64,000 bases of DNA from Zygnema cylindricum (taxonomy: Eukaryota > Streptophyta > Zygnematophyceae > Zygnematales > Zygnemataceae): NCBI GenBank assembly GCA_037447655.1, contig JBBHKE010000195.1, positions 16,267-80,266 on the forward strand, written 5' to 3'. Position numbers and translations under genes: made by a program. Of this stretch, positions 36,078 through 46,916 are shown piece after piece. Within the stretch, counting starts at the first letter, position 1; the number at the start of each line of letters is the position of its first letter. The notes beneath the pieces are model-generated. The model was given only the letters and a program-made list of their open reading frames with translations, did no database searches and was not told the DNA's origin.

Positions 36078-36479
36078 GTAAAATATTGTTTGCCTTTTTG
36101 TGGGGATTTGAGAGGCTTTTGAAGTGTTGGGGATTGGAAAATGTTGGGGATTGGGAAATTTTGGGGATTGTGGAGATTTTGGAGATTTTTGAAATTTTGG
36201 AGCTTTTGCGTTTATTTAGATTTTTGAGATTTTGGAGTTTTTTTTTAAGTTTTTAAGATTATGGGGATTCTGGAATTTTTTTGAGCTTAATAAAGGTGGA
36301 ATTTAAAGCAAGTGATAAAGGATGAACTTTTGAGATAATTTTGAAGGAATTTGAAAGTAGATGTTTTTAGCCTGAAACAGAAATTGGTCAAATCGAAGAA
36401 AAAATGGTATAAAATTATATCAAATTTATTACAATTCTGGTCAAGCCCGAGTTAAATATAAAGAATGTAAATTATTCAT
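36078..36479 (+). other. Intron sequence of the GH26 gene up to the gap
   Basis: Low-complexity GGGGATT(G/T)-type repeats at 36120-36250, then AT-rich sequence. I see no further GH26 exon before the N run. Confidence 0.5.
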
Positions 36480-36489
36480 NNNNNNNNNN
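36480..36489. other. Assembly gap (10 N)
   Basis: Ten N. The sequence to the right is unrelated to the GH26 gene, so the true gap is probably larger or joins non-adjacent sequence. Confidence 0.99.
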
Positions 36490-36739
36490 TCTATCGTTTG
36501 CGCTGAACACTTAGGCCTTCAAACCCGTCCAGGAGTGTTACTCTTTCCAGTAGATTGTTTCACAGAAATTGTTTAACCAATTGTTTTAGTGCCCGAGGTT
36601 ATCCTCTTGGATTTCGGGAATATGGGCGAACTCCTCAACTTTATGCCTTAGGACTTCCTTCTCTCTTAAGGACACCTTCTGGCCGGCCCGAGGTACACTG
36701 TGTAAACCACTTAAACTGTCTTTCCACTTAAAATCTTTC
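36490..36739 (+). other. Unassigned sequence between gap and LINE copy 2
   Basis: One frame reads ARGYPLGFREYGRTPQLYAL and PSLLRTPSGRPE between an AG and a GTACAC, so it could be an exon. I recognise no family and the flanking frames contain stops. Confidence 0.25.
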
Positions 36740-38560
36740 AACGAGATGTTTTACCACTTTCCGTCCTTGTTGAACATTCACCTTTCTGTCAAATTCACCA
36801 AATGTGTCACATGGAGCCCGGCCGGTCTTCCACAGGAATTCTCTCTTCCTTCAGGATTCCGTATTTCAACTCCTCAAGAGGGTATAACGGCTTTAGGTTC
36901 TCCTATTGGAGCCCGTGATTTTGTTAACCAATTTGTTAAAGACGCTTTGTTAGATGACCTTTCTCATTGTGAGGACCTGCCCAAACTTCCGGATTCACAA
37001 GTCGCGTTTGCTATCTTAACACGTAGTATTGCCCAACGCCCTTTGTACTTGGCCCGCACTTTACCCCCGAACTCATCTTTCCTTTCTTCCCTTTCCAAAT
37101 TTGATGATCGGCTCTTTGGCATTCTACATCAACTGGTCGGCCACGGTATCTTTGATCGGCCGGAAGGCCTCCTTGTCGTAGACAAGCTGCTTTACCAGTC
37201 TCTTACGGGGGTCTCGGTTTGCGTCCTAGGGCCACCTTGGCACTATCGGCTTACCTAGGGAGTTGGGCTTTGGTGGCATCAATTATTACTTCAAGGTTTT
37301 TGGTGGACGACACACCTATTCTAGCTCATGCGGTCTCTCACGTTGACGAGGGTTTGCTCTCATTCCAACAAGCATTATTGTCCTCTTGAGCGCTTTTACC
37401 AGTCGAGGCCCAAGCTGAAGTTCTTGCGTTCCCTTCCCTCATCACTGGAATTCATTCACGCGTGCAACAACATCTCGCCGATAAGGTAGCCGCCACCGAA
37501 TTCAATGATCTACTTCAGGCGCTCCCTACGGCTGACGCGGGGAGGCGACTTCGATCATGCTCGGGGCCTGGGGTTGGAGCTTGGCTTATTGCTACACCAA
37601 TTTTCACTTCGCTCCGTTTATCTTCTCCTCAATTTTATGCTGCGCTTCGCTTACGACTTGGCTTGCCGCACCCTTCCTTTTTAGGCAAGCCTCGTTGCAT
37701 TTGTGGTCAATCTATAGACGAGCAAGGGGTACATTTGCTACGTTGCTCACACGGTGGGGAGCGAACAACAACACACGACATGGTACGGGATGCTATCGCT
37801 GCTGTGGGTTTTGAAGCAGGTTACACAGTCAAGCGCGAGGTGTTGCACATATTACCATCACGTTCTCAATCTAGGGGTACACGGGGTCCTCGTGTGGATC
37901 TAGTTTTTCTACATGGCGCGGCGAGAACATTGGGGGACGTAGTCCTCACAGACCCTACAGGATCCCATGTTTCCTCGCGCGTGACATTTCATACTGGTTT
38001 TGCAGCTCGGGATGCAGCGGCTTCGAAATAATGTGACTACGCGCACCGAGACCCAGCTGATAGTTTCACACCATTTGCTTTGGAGATATTTGGGACCTTA
38101 GACTCGTCTTTCGACAACTTTTTGCGCGACTGCGCTCGACGATCTTTCGAAGTCAGAGGGTCGGGTAGCCCTTCTCCAGCTCTCATGTCGCCTTTTTACT
38201 GTCAATGCATCTATGTCACCCTTCAACGTTCCTAAGCTTCGGCCAATATCCGACAGAGCACGGTGGTGACTGATGGCCGAGGATTGAGAGACTTACTACC
38301 GCGCCACCTAGCGCATATAGACCAAATTCATAGTTTTCATCTTTAGTTGGGCTTTGTTTGAGGCTTTAGCGTCTAGGTTAGTTTGTGGTGTTTCAATAAT
38401 TTGTTTTGTTGTACTTGCTTTATTTCTTTCCTTTTAGGCTTTTCATGCATTTTTGTTGTGTTTATAGTCCTTTAGGATTTTGGTCTTTAACCTTGTTGGT
38501 GATCATTACATTTTAGTGACAATCATGTTTTGTACTTTGATGGTATTGCCATCGCGTTCT
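36740..38560 (+). mobile_element. LINE with restriction-like endonuclease, copy 2 (3' half)
   Basis: Begins after the RT catalytic motif, with HLSVKFTKCVTWSPAGL, and continues through ITALGSPIGARDFV, LDDLSHCEDLPKLPDSQVAF, then (37462-38031) LPHPSFLGKPRCICGQSIDE with the Cys-His motif, GERTTTHDMVRDAI, and PRVDLVFLHGAARTLGDVV, the presumed nuclease core. Stops and frameshifts separate the blocks; after 38031 the conserved FTPFALEIFGTL tail is still readable. The 3' hairpin lies at 38539-38553. The 5' part is absent or lost in the gap. Confidence 0.85.
38539..38553 (+). other. LINE 3'-end hairpin, copy 2
   Basis: GATGG TATTG CCATC, a perfect 5-bp stem with a 5-base loop followed by GCG, at the same place as in copies 1 and 3. 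Confidence 0.65.
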
Positions 38561-38970
38561 TGGAAATAAAATATTTTCTTTGTCATTTTCCAACTTTGAT
38601 GTAATGAAAAGAGATACGTGGTACAACTCTATTTGTTGTATTTTGCGTGGTTGTAATGGTATGATAAACTGCCAGACAAATTCGACGTCACCCCAAAATG
38701 TCGTTTTATCAATACCAGTAGAGTAACGAACAGTATCGTAATTTGTATTTTTGCGCGTGCGATCCCGTCACATCACGCCACGTTGTCGTGTTCTCAATAT
38801 CGGTACACTACCGGAAACGGATTGATACGTGAAAGAGTACATGTAACTCCTACGACAAATTGTGACGCTCATATTGGTCCCCGTGTACAAAAACTTACAA
38901 ACCCTTGGCAACCAAAGGGCAAAGCACCGAGTCGCCTGCGACTATTATTTATGGCCCAATGGCGCTACAG
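38561..38970. other. No gene recognised
   Basis: Short intergenic stretch between LINE copy 2 and a TA-family element. Confidence 0.4.
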
Positions 38971-39183
38971 TACAGTAAACCTTTGATCGTTATTAACGTA
39001 TATAAATTATTAGTGTAAAGAAAAAAATTGCGTCATTCATTCTAATTTAGTGTTAGGAGACGTGGCAGATTATGGTTCACGTCTTTAAATAGTGTAATTT
39101 ATTATGTTTAAGGTATCAAATTCAAAATGTTGGGGTGCCGATATAGCGTACATAAGGCTAATAACGATTCACAGTGTACTGTA
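38971..39183. mobile_element. TA-family MITE, short subtype
   Basis: The right end, reverse-complemented, reads TACAGTACACTGTGAATCGT; the left end is a mutated form, TACAGTAAACCTTTGATCGT. The interior matches 23061-23130 in reverse orientation. The hAT-like element at 39186 inserted just beyond this end, so that its TSD begins in the MITE terminus. Confidence 0.6.
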
Positions 39184-39185
39184 AC

Positions 39186-40018
39186 TAGTGTTGGGTTTCA
39201 GGTAAATTCATATTGCGATAATTTCGATATTCGATATATCGAATATCGAACGAGCATAATCCTCGATATATCGTACTGAGACCAACATCAATTATCGCGA
39301 TACATAGTATTTTTAATTTTATATTTTTATATAATATGTTATTTTAGCGAAAAATACATATTGTCTGATACGCCACGTACGACGTGATTTTTGTTCCGTG
39401 ACTTAAAGGTAGACGCCGCAAAATATAACTGACAAAAAAGTACTAATTTTGTAATTCATATAATTACTTATTTGGGGTATGATGTACATATAATTACTTA
39501 TTTGGGGTATGGTTACATCAGGTGGTCACTGTAATAGTACGGACAACAAAAATTTTGTATTACAGAGGTCTCGGTTACATCGCGTAACGTCTGTAAACAA
39601 GTTTTTATATACGTGTTTTGATTTGTGTGGGTCCTTTTAAGTTGACGATCAAATCTTTAAAATCGTCAAAAATTTGAAAACCGACCATTTTCGTATGGAA
39701 ATCCGTACTTGCGTATTATGTACGTGTACTTCGCAAGTGTACCGCGTCAATGTACCTCAAAGATAGTCTTCACTCTGCTGACTTTCAAGGAAAAACCGTA
39801 TTTATTTTCGGCACAGATTTTAAGGTCACTTTGTCCGAAGGCATGTGACTTTGGTGACCTTTGATTTTTTTTTTCTTTTTTTTATGCTTCGATATATTGG
39901 CGTTACGATATATCGCGATATTTTTATTTTCAGTATATCGAAGCGATATATCGATTATCGGGTACCTGAAATTCGATATATATCGATATTGGCAAATGGT
40001 CCTCGATACCCAACACTA
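39186..40018. mobile_element. hAT-like non-autonomous element, copy 2
   Basis: Starts TAGTGTTGGG and ends CCCAACACTA. An 8-bp duplication with one mismatch (ACTGTAAC at 39178-39185, ACTGTAGC at 40019-40026) flanks it. Both ends are crowded with TATATCGCGATA/CGATATATCG palindromes. It contains an internal 25-base direct duplication (CATATAATTACTTATTTGGG) near 39458-39512. Confidence 0.8.
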
Positions 40019-40768
40019 ACTGTAGCCCCTTTCTATAAGGGATGAGCTCTATTGGTCCATAAAACTCTCGATTTGGGTCACAAACCGCTCCTTTTGTTGA
40101 CCTGCAGGTGGACTTCACGCGTGCGAATCCTAAAGGACAAGCGGGTACAGCGACAGCGGTGCGACGCCGATTTCTGTTGGTCGAAAACAGTACGTTTCGT
40201 CGAAGTCGAGGAACATTAAAATTGTGGAATACTGAATTACATTAACTTTTCTGACGAATCGAGATCCAATAAAATTACATCTTTCTGAGTATCTTCGACA
40301 AGCGTGGAATAATAAATTTGGTCCACGTACTGCTCACATGTGTGGTCGGGTCGCACTCTTTAATGACAAGTCAGCTCGTACAGGCGAAAACTCACGCATG
40401 GATTGATTTTTTTGCACTTGGGATGCGTGGACATCATTTTTCACACGTGTTATTCCCGCACGCTACTTTAGCTACGTACCCGTACAACGGAGCAATTTTT
40501 GATGTTTTCTGTACACGTGGCCCTCTAAAAAGTTCTGTAAAAACTCAAATGATAGACACAGCCGCGGAAAATCAGGTGAAAATTCTAAAAAGCATTTCTA
40601 GCTGTCGGAAAAAGGAAAATTGATTCGTCCAATCTGCGAGCTGATCCCCAAATAAAATTTGTGACGCTTAAAACAACTGGAATAAAACATGTTTTCACTT
40701 ACTTTTTTGTCCTTTCCTTTTTTTTCTCATTGTTTGTAAAACCAGCGTGGTAAATTTTCAATGGCTTA
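40019..40768. other. No gene recognised
   Basis: A plus frame at 40318-40623 is open, but shows no family features. Confidence 0.35.
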
Positions 40769-41557
40769 GGGTAACCTTCCATCAGGCGAAAAGTGGGGTT
40801 GTTTACTGGAGAAAGTACCGTTCCGTACTAGGCCGTACTGTTTTTTTTTTTTTTTTTCAAAAGTTGTTTACTAAAACTTTGTTGGGATTCTCCAGACTTC
40901 TTGGAGAGAACTACCACCGTCCGATTTTCAATTTTCGACGCAAACGCTTCTTGTTTCCAGTACGTAGCTAGTCTCCTCCAACTGTCCTCGGGAGGAGAGT
41001 TTGTGATTACTGGACGCGTGTTTTGGTCCACTTGTAAAGTCAGAGTCGATCCACGACAGACGTGAAGTAATAAACTTACATGTGGCAATTGGAGTGTACC
41101 GTGTGACATAAAAGCCAGCCTGTTCGACGACAAAAAAATCTTGGTTGTATGGTCGACGACAAAAAAAAATTGGTTGTAAGACATCCCGTGACGTCTCCTT
41201 CATAAGCGATACAGCGATTCACGTACAAATGGTACATCCTTGGACATTTGTACAAACTTTAATTTTGCAACGGTTTTCGTGGCCGTTGATACCACAACAA
41301 CCGTAAGAACGTTCAGATTGTACATTAGCGTGACGCTACTAGATATTTTAATCGGCGTCCGCCCGTACACATACGCAGCTGCGATTTTGTCCTTTTGGAA
41401 ATGATGATTATTACTGGCGGCTCAGAAGGTCCTACGTGGTACCAATCGCAATCTAACACCTCATTCACTGGCACGACCTGATGGAAGGGTGCTACAATTT
41501 TTACTCCCAGTAAACGTGTTCGTACGATTACTGGGAACGCCTGATGGAAGGTTACCC
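40769..41557. mobile_element. PIF/Harbinger-like MITE, copy A
   Basis: Ends are perfect inverted repeats, GGGTAACCTTCCATCAGGCG. TTA is duplicated on both sides (40766-40768 and 41558-41560). A 3-bp TWA duplication with GGG ends is the PIF/Harbinger (Tourist) pattern. Copy A and copy B are nearly identical over their length. Open frames inside it are not credible proteins. Confidence 0.85.
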
Positions 41558-42253
41558 TTATACCATGACCCTGGCTCTACAATGGACCAATGGGTCACCG
41601 CTCAATAATACTCTTTTGAGACCTAAAACGAGCGTTTTTCGAACCAATAAACCTAAACCCTAACTGTATCGGTTTTACCGAAATGGGAAAAAAATAATAA
41701 TAGTCAATAAAATCTCCGTACGTCCGTATAGTCTGTCGTCGAAAGGAAGTATTAACAAATAGACAATTTAACAAAATAATATTCGCCCTGAATTCCATTG
41801 AGAAATGAGAACACACCATCGCGACCGAAAAGTTAACGGCCGCCTTATGAGTTAAGGCTTTTTTTGAAACACTTTCGTAAAAGTTACACATTCGATAGAG
41901 AAACAAGATTCCGATATGTTCGTAACTGCAATCCACTCTAAAACTGCAAATCTGTGAAACCCCTGGTCATTAATAGCCGGCAAAGCCGAAAATTCTCTGT
42001 CGCTTCCTAAAGTACACGGCAACCTGATCCACGTCACTCCAAGGGCGCGTACTATTGGTCCATCGCTCTTTTAAGACCTGACTCTGGTCCAAAAAGTGTC
42101 ATGATGGTGCGGGGCTAACTCCTCGGTTATGAAATAGCTAAAAAAAAACTTCAGCGCCGGACATGAACCCGAGGTAGGTGAAATGCTTTGTCAAGGACCA
42201 CAACGAAAACGAGAAATAACCAGAAAAACCGCAGAATTTCGTATCGGATCTAT
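41558..42253. other. No gene recognised
   Basis: Contains two similar blocks around ACCAATGGGTC (41590) and TATTGGTCCATCGCTC (42050) that could be ends of an old element. No clear duplication. Confidence 0.35.
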
Positions 42254-42895
42254 TTGCGTGGTTCACACTTGAAAAAGAGGAAAACGGTATGGTATGAAAA
42301 CGGTACTTGTTTTTGTCCGCGGTGAACTGGCACCTGACGCTAGCCTACGTCAACTAGCGTGTCGTGATAAGAGCCACTTGCCCGTACGAAAAAGGAAACG
42401 CTTTGGGGACATGATATGTGCGAATCCTTCCAAACCAGAATGTACTGCCACGCAAGCGTTAGTACAGACCGAAAATAACCGCGAGGGAACTTTGGACAAG
42501 CTCTATTTTTTTTTTCCATCGGAGTTTTTTTTTGTTTTTATGACATTGCGTGTTCCCTTATGTGATTGGTCCCCTAGTTTGTTCATAAGTTTGCGACGGA
42601 ATGAATTCTTGTACGGTTCACATCCGTGCGCTTCGTTTTCGAAATTCTTCAAAAACGAAAAAGTGCATTGCGAACATGATGTCTGATGGCTGACGGCAGT
42701 TGCCGTTTGCTTTACGCAGCTGTCGAGTTTTAACGCATAAAACTGCATCTTTTGTCCGCCGCTACGCTCCAAAACGGTCGAAACCAACCGTCCCAACCGT
42801 CACCACCGCGTTTTTTGTCATTTTATGAAATTTGGCGTACGGATCCCAAAATTTATGACATCGTTTTCCCATTTTTCCAAGTGTGAACCACGCAA
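42254..42895. mobile_element. Non-autonomous DNA element with TTGCGTGGTTCACACTTG ends
   Basis: TTGCGTGGTTCACACTTG at the left is mirrored by its reverse complement at the right end. TAT flanks both sides (42251-42253, 42896-42898). The short duplication makes the superfamily uncertain. The 130-codon plus frame inside shows no transposase motif. Confidence 0.6.
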
Positions 42896-43363
42896 TATTC
42901 TCGGTCCGACTGAATATTGCAAAGGGCATCGTATATTATTGTCCTTGCCATATTATATAAATTTTCGATTACTATATATTTCATTATTCGTACTATATCC
43001 CGCCTGATTTCCCACGGCTAGGCCAAATCATTGAGCCTTGGCAACTCTATTTTTGCGGGTCGCAGCTTTTTTCAAAACGAGTGCTTCTTGATACGCAATT
43101 GTGAAGATTTTTTTGTCAAAACCGCGATGGTTACGACATCTAAAGTACATAACATGATTGAAACGAAAATTTTCTAACAACCACGAAAAGGTATGAGACG
43201 AAAATCCCTAAGGACAAAAAGTAAAAATACAAAAAACGCTAAACAACACTAAAAGCCTAAACTTGGCAAATTGGCCCAATGGGCCCCCCATCCCATCCCT
43301 CAGTGTTCTCGAATCTAACGCTGTGCCAAATGACGTGGCTAATTTTTAAACCGTTTGAATAAC
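42896..43363. other. No gene recognised
   Basis: Intergenic stretch between two transposon fossils; no feature seen. Confidence 0.35.
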
Positions 43364-43931
43364 TACACCGTGAATCGCTATTAGCGTTCATAATTCAGCG
43401 CCCCCAAATTTTGACCCCAGATTCTTAAATTGTTAATAATTCTAAAAAGTTTCTAGCATTATTTTAGGTACCACAGTTATTAGGGTTAATAACTGTAATA
43501 TAGTGCCGTTTGAAATAGTATGGCGTACGGACAGATCAGTTTCGTACCATTTTGTACTTTAATAAGTAGAAAAGTACACAAAAAAATTAAAACAGTCGCG
43601 TGCGCATGTGCACTTAAAAAACGTGTGACAAAAAAACTGTGACGTTACACGATTCACGGTGTAGCGTTAACATTTAACTGCGTGAAATCTTCCGGCAGTG
43701 CGTGAAAAATTCCGGCAGTGCGGATGTCAGAATCACGCGACGTCGTACGATTGCGAGCATTTTATACGTGTAAAGATCTTAATCGCCGACAGTTATTACA
43801 GGGAAAATCCCAAATCAGAGTTATTGATAAATTAGAGTTAATTATTTTTATACAAAAAAATAAAAATCCCAAATTGGCGTTAATAATGCTAATTGTTTTT
43901 TAACCCTAATTATATAGCAATTCACAGTGTT
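43364..43931. mobile_element. TA-family element(s), possibly composite
   Basis: Left end TACACCGTGAATCGCTATTA at 43364. One matching right end falls at 43663 (CGATTCACGGTGTA) and another, mutated, at 43931. It is either a 300-bp element next to a second one or a single element with a duplicated end. The stretch just to the right (43935-44040) matches the interior of the 10616-11125 element in reverse complement. Confidence 0.5.
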
Positions 43932-44045
43932 GTGAGAGATCCCATAGTATAGGCGCCATAAGTCTGTGTTCACATTGTCGACGTTTGACCATGTGCGAAC
44001 AGATTCGCGCGGTTTCCATCGGCATTTACGACGAATCGCATCTAA

Positions 44046-44839
44046 GGGTAACCTTCCATCAGGCGAAAAGTGGGGTTGTTTACTGGAGAAAGTACCGTTC
44101 CGTACTAGGCCGTACTGTTTTTTTTTTTTTTTTTTCAAAAGATGTTTACTAAAAATTCGTTGAGATTCTCCAGACTTCTTGGAGAGAACTATCACCGTCC
44201 GATTTTCAATTTTCGACGCAAATGCTTCTTGTTTCCAGTACGTAGCTAGTCTCCTCCAACTGTCCTCGGGAGGAGAGTTTGTGATTACTGGACGCGTGTT
44301 TTGGTCCACTTGTAAAGTCAGAGTCGATCCACGACAGACGTGAAGTAATAAACTTACATGTGGCAATTGGAGTGTACCGTGTGACATGAAAGCCAGCCTG
44401 TTCGACGACAACAACATCTTGGTTGTATGGTCGACGACAAAAAAAACTTGGTTGTAAGACATCCTGTGACGTCTCCTTCATAAATGTGCGATACAGCGAT
44501 TCACGTACAAATGGTACATCCTTGGACATTTGTACAAACTTTAATTTTGCAACGGTTTTCGTGGCCGTTGATACCACAACAACCGTAAGAACGTTCAGAT
44601 TGTACATTAGCGTGACGCTACTAGATATTTTAATCGGCGTCCGCCCGTACACATACGCAGCTGCGATTTTGTCCTTTTGGAAATGATGATTATTCTTGGG
44701 CGGCTCAAAAGGTCCTACTGGTACCAATCACAATCTAACACCTCATTCACTGGCACGACCTGATGGAAGGGTGTTACAAATTTTACTCCCAGTAAACGTG
44801 TTCGTACGATTACTGGGAACGCCTGATGGAAGGTTACCC
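44046..44839. mobile_element. PIF/Harbinger-like MITE, copy B
   Basis: Perfect GGGTAACCTTCCATCAGGCG inverted ends and a TAA duplication (44043-44045 and 44840-44842). Very similar to copy A, so a recent pair. Confidence 0.85.
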
Positions 44840-44946
44840 TAAGTGCGCTTTCCCCGTCTCGACGACTTCGTTATCTGACACAAGTTTTGTGTACTGTTGA
44901 GCAAAAATACAAGAAGTACGGACAAGCATCTCTTACATCTCTTACA

Positions 44947-45354
44947 TAGTGTTGGGTATCGAGGACCTTTTGCCGATATTCGATATATATCGAATTTCAG
45001 GTACCCGATAATCGATATATCGCTTCGATATATCGAAAACCAAATCATCGCGATATATCGCCAATATATCGTATTGCCGATATATCGAAAATGAAAATTT
45101 TATTTTTTTTTTTCCCCCCCCCCCCCCCCGAGCCCCCAGGGGGGGGGGGGGGGGCAAATATCCGTAGGATTATCTGTACGGTTTTTTGTACGGTTTTCCG
45201 TACTCTGACTGTACGGACACCCAATTCCTGCGATATATATCGCGATAATTTATGTTGGTCCCGGTACAATATATCGAGGAATCTGCTCGATCGATATTCG
45301 ATATATTGAATATCGAAATTATCGCGATATGAAATTACCCGATACCCAACACTA
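44947..45354. mobile_element. hAT-like non-autonomous element, copy 3 (short)
   Basis: Starts TAGTGTTGGGTATCG and ends with its reverse complement. TCTCTTACA flanks both sides (44938-44946 and 45355-45363); the ninth base may be chance because the target itself contains a tandem repeat. The ends carry CGATATATCG arrays, and the middle holds a C16/G16 hairpin. Confidence 0.8.
45114..45154. repeat. C16/G16 perfect hairpin
   Basis: Sixteen C, a 9-base spacer (GAGCCCCCA), then sixteen G. It would form a very stable stem or quadruplex and is a likely place for sequencing error. Confidence 0.9.
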
Positions 45355-45363
45355 TCTCTTACA

Positions 45364-46798
45364 GTACACTATTTAAATACCTTATGAGTTAGAGTGATTG
45401 GCACTTAGGGTATGTCTCCATGTGCCAAAATAAGGGTTTTTTTTTTTAGTTTTCCTTTAAAACTTAGCGCCTTACCACTTAAGTTCCTACCGTATAGAAA
45501 AAAAAAGGTAGAAGTACATTTTGCGTCATCGTCGAACTTATAATGTACTACATGTTGTCGTCTTATGTTTTTCGACCAACGACCACGACAAGAAACATCA
45601 TCTTCAAAATTTTCTTTAAATCACAACGGCGATGGGTTTTAAAACAAAGTATTTTCTCTAAACAAATAGAAACACATATTCGCACGTGTTGTAATTTCTC
45701 AAAAAATTCAAACGAATTCATGCGACGACGAAAAGAACACGATTCGCAAGGTTGGATGGCGGTACGTCTACAATGTCATGGAAAGACATGCGCGTCACAA
45801 GAAGTTACAAAAAAAAAGTGCGTCATCACAGATTGTAGACGTTGACAGCCGTCACAGGCAGTGTCGACGCATCCAATCGTCATACCCCAAAGCAACAATT
45901 TCGTTGTTACACCAGGACACCTGAAATCCTGGTCCGCCGGATCTGTGCTAGAAAACAAAGTAAGTTCGCTGAGTTACATGTACATGGAGATAGGCCCTAC
46001 GGGAATTGCACCAGTAAATGCACATCATTCAATTACACAATGTCACCTAAGAGTTGAATTGTCCATATGTTAAGGTAAAAGAACAAATAGTCATAATCAT
46101 TGTTGTTTAGTTTCACTGATCGTAATTTATAGGCGTCGAATTAGCGTTATTAACACATAGCTATTACCGTTGTAAAATTCCACTTTTTTTACCATAATAT
46201 TGCCGACATATAAGGCCTCAAAATAGTGAGTCTTTGTGGGAATTAAAAAAAAGTGTCACAATTTTACAATTAGGAAAATGATCCCACAAAGGAAAATCTA
46301 CCATAAACTAAATATGTTTTTAACACAAGATTTTACTGCATATAACAAGCATTGTTGAACTATATTTTTGTACATTATTGCAATCCTTTATAGCCGTTCT
46401 AAGTCGTATATTTTTAGACAATATGACAACTGTACAAAATTAAGAGGGTTTTGAGATAAATCTATGAACTATCTCTAACGATACCCATTGAACCTATTTA
46501 GAAGCACGCGAAAAAATGTGAATGACAAATTTCCATTATTTTCCTTCCCCATTATTACTCGATTGGTACGCTGTGTTTCTAACTTTGCTTTAATTTTCTT
46601 TCCCGGCACCATATTGGTCAGTGTATAGCTACTTTGTCGAATAACACGAAATGGTGGTGTGAAATAGTGAATGAGAGGCAACATGAGAGAGCCGTAAGGG
46701 CGAGTTGGAATGGCGCTCTCACAGATTTCTTACTCTTTCGAGAAATGGAATTAAAATTTTGAGATCGCTAGAAAAAGAAATCGCACTAAATGCAAGCG

Positions 46799-46852
<54 letters not shown>

Positions 46853-46916
46853 CATTTCGACAACGATAGCACTTTACTTTAAAACACATCTCTAATATGT
46901 TTTTAGGTCAATTTTG
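45364..46916. other. No gene recognised; (AT)n microsatellite
   Basis: A TTGTAGACGT-type dispersed repeat copy is at 45770-45870. A pure (AT)n run occupies about 46801-46845. Nothing else is supported. Confidence 0.4.

Noticed and set aside
42294-42686. 130-codon plus frame inside the TTGCGTGG-ended element
   Set aside because: No DDE or zinc-finger motif, and the element is only 642 bp; most likely a chance frame.
43848-44462. 204-codon minus frame in PIF-like copy B, with similar frames in copies A and C
   Set aside because: The copies are recent duplicates, so shared open frames carry little weight. Another minus frame is equally open, no transposase motif is present, and the frame runs out of the element.
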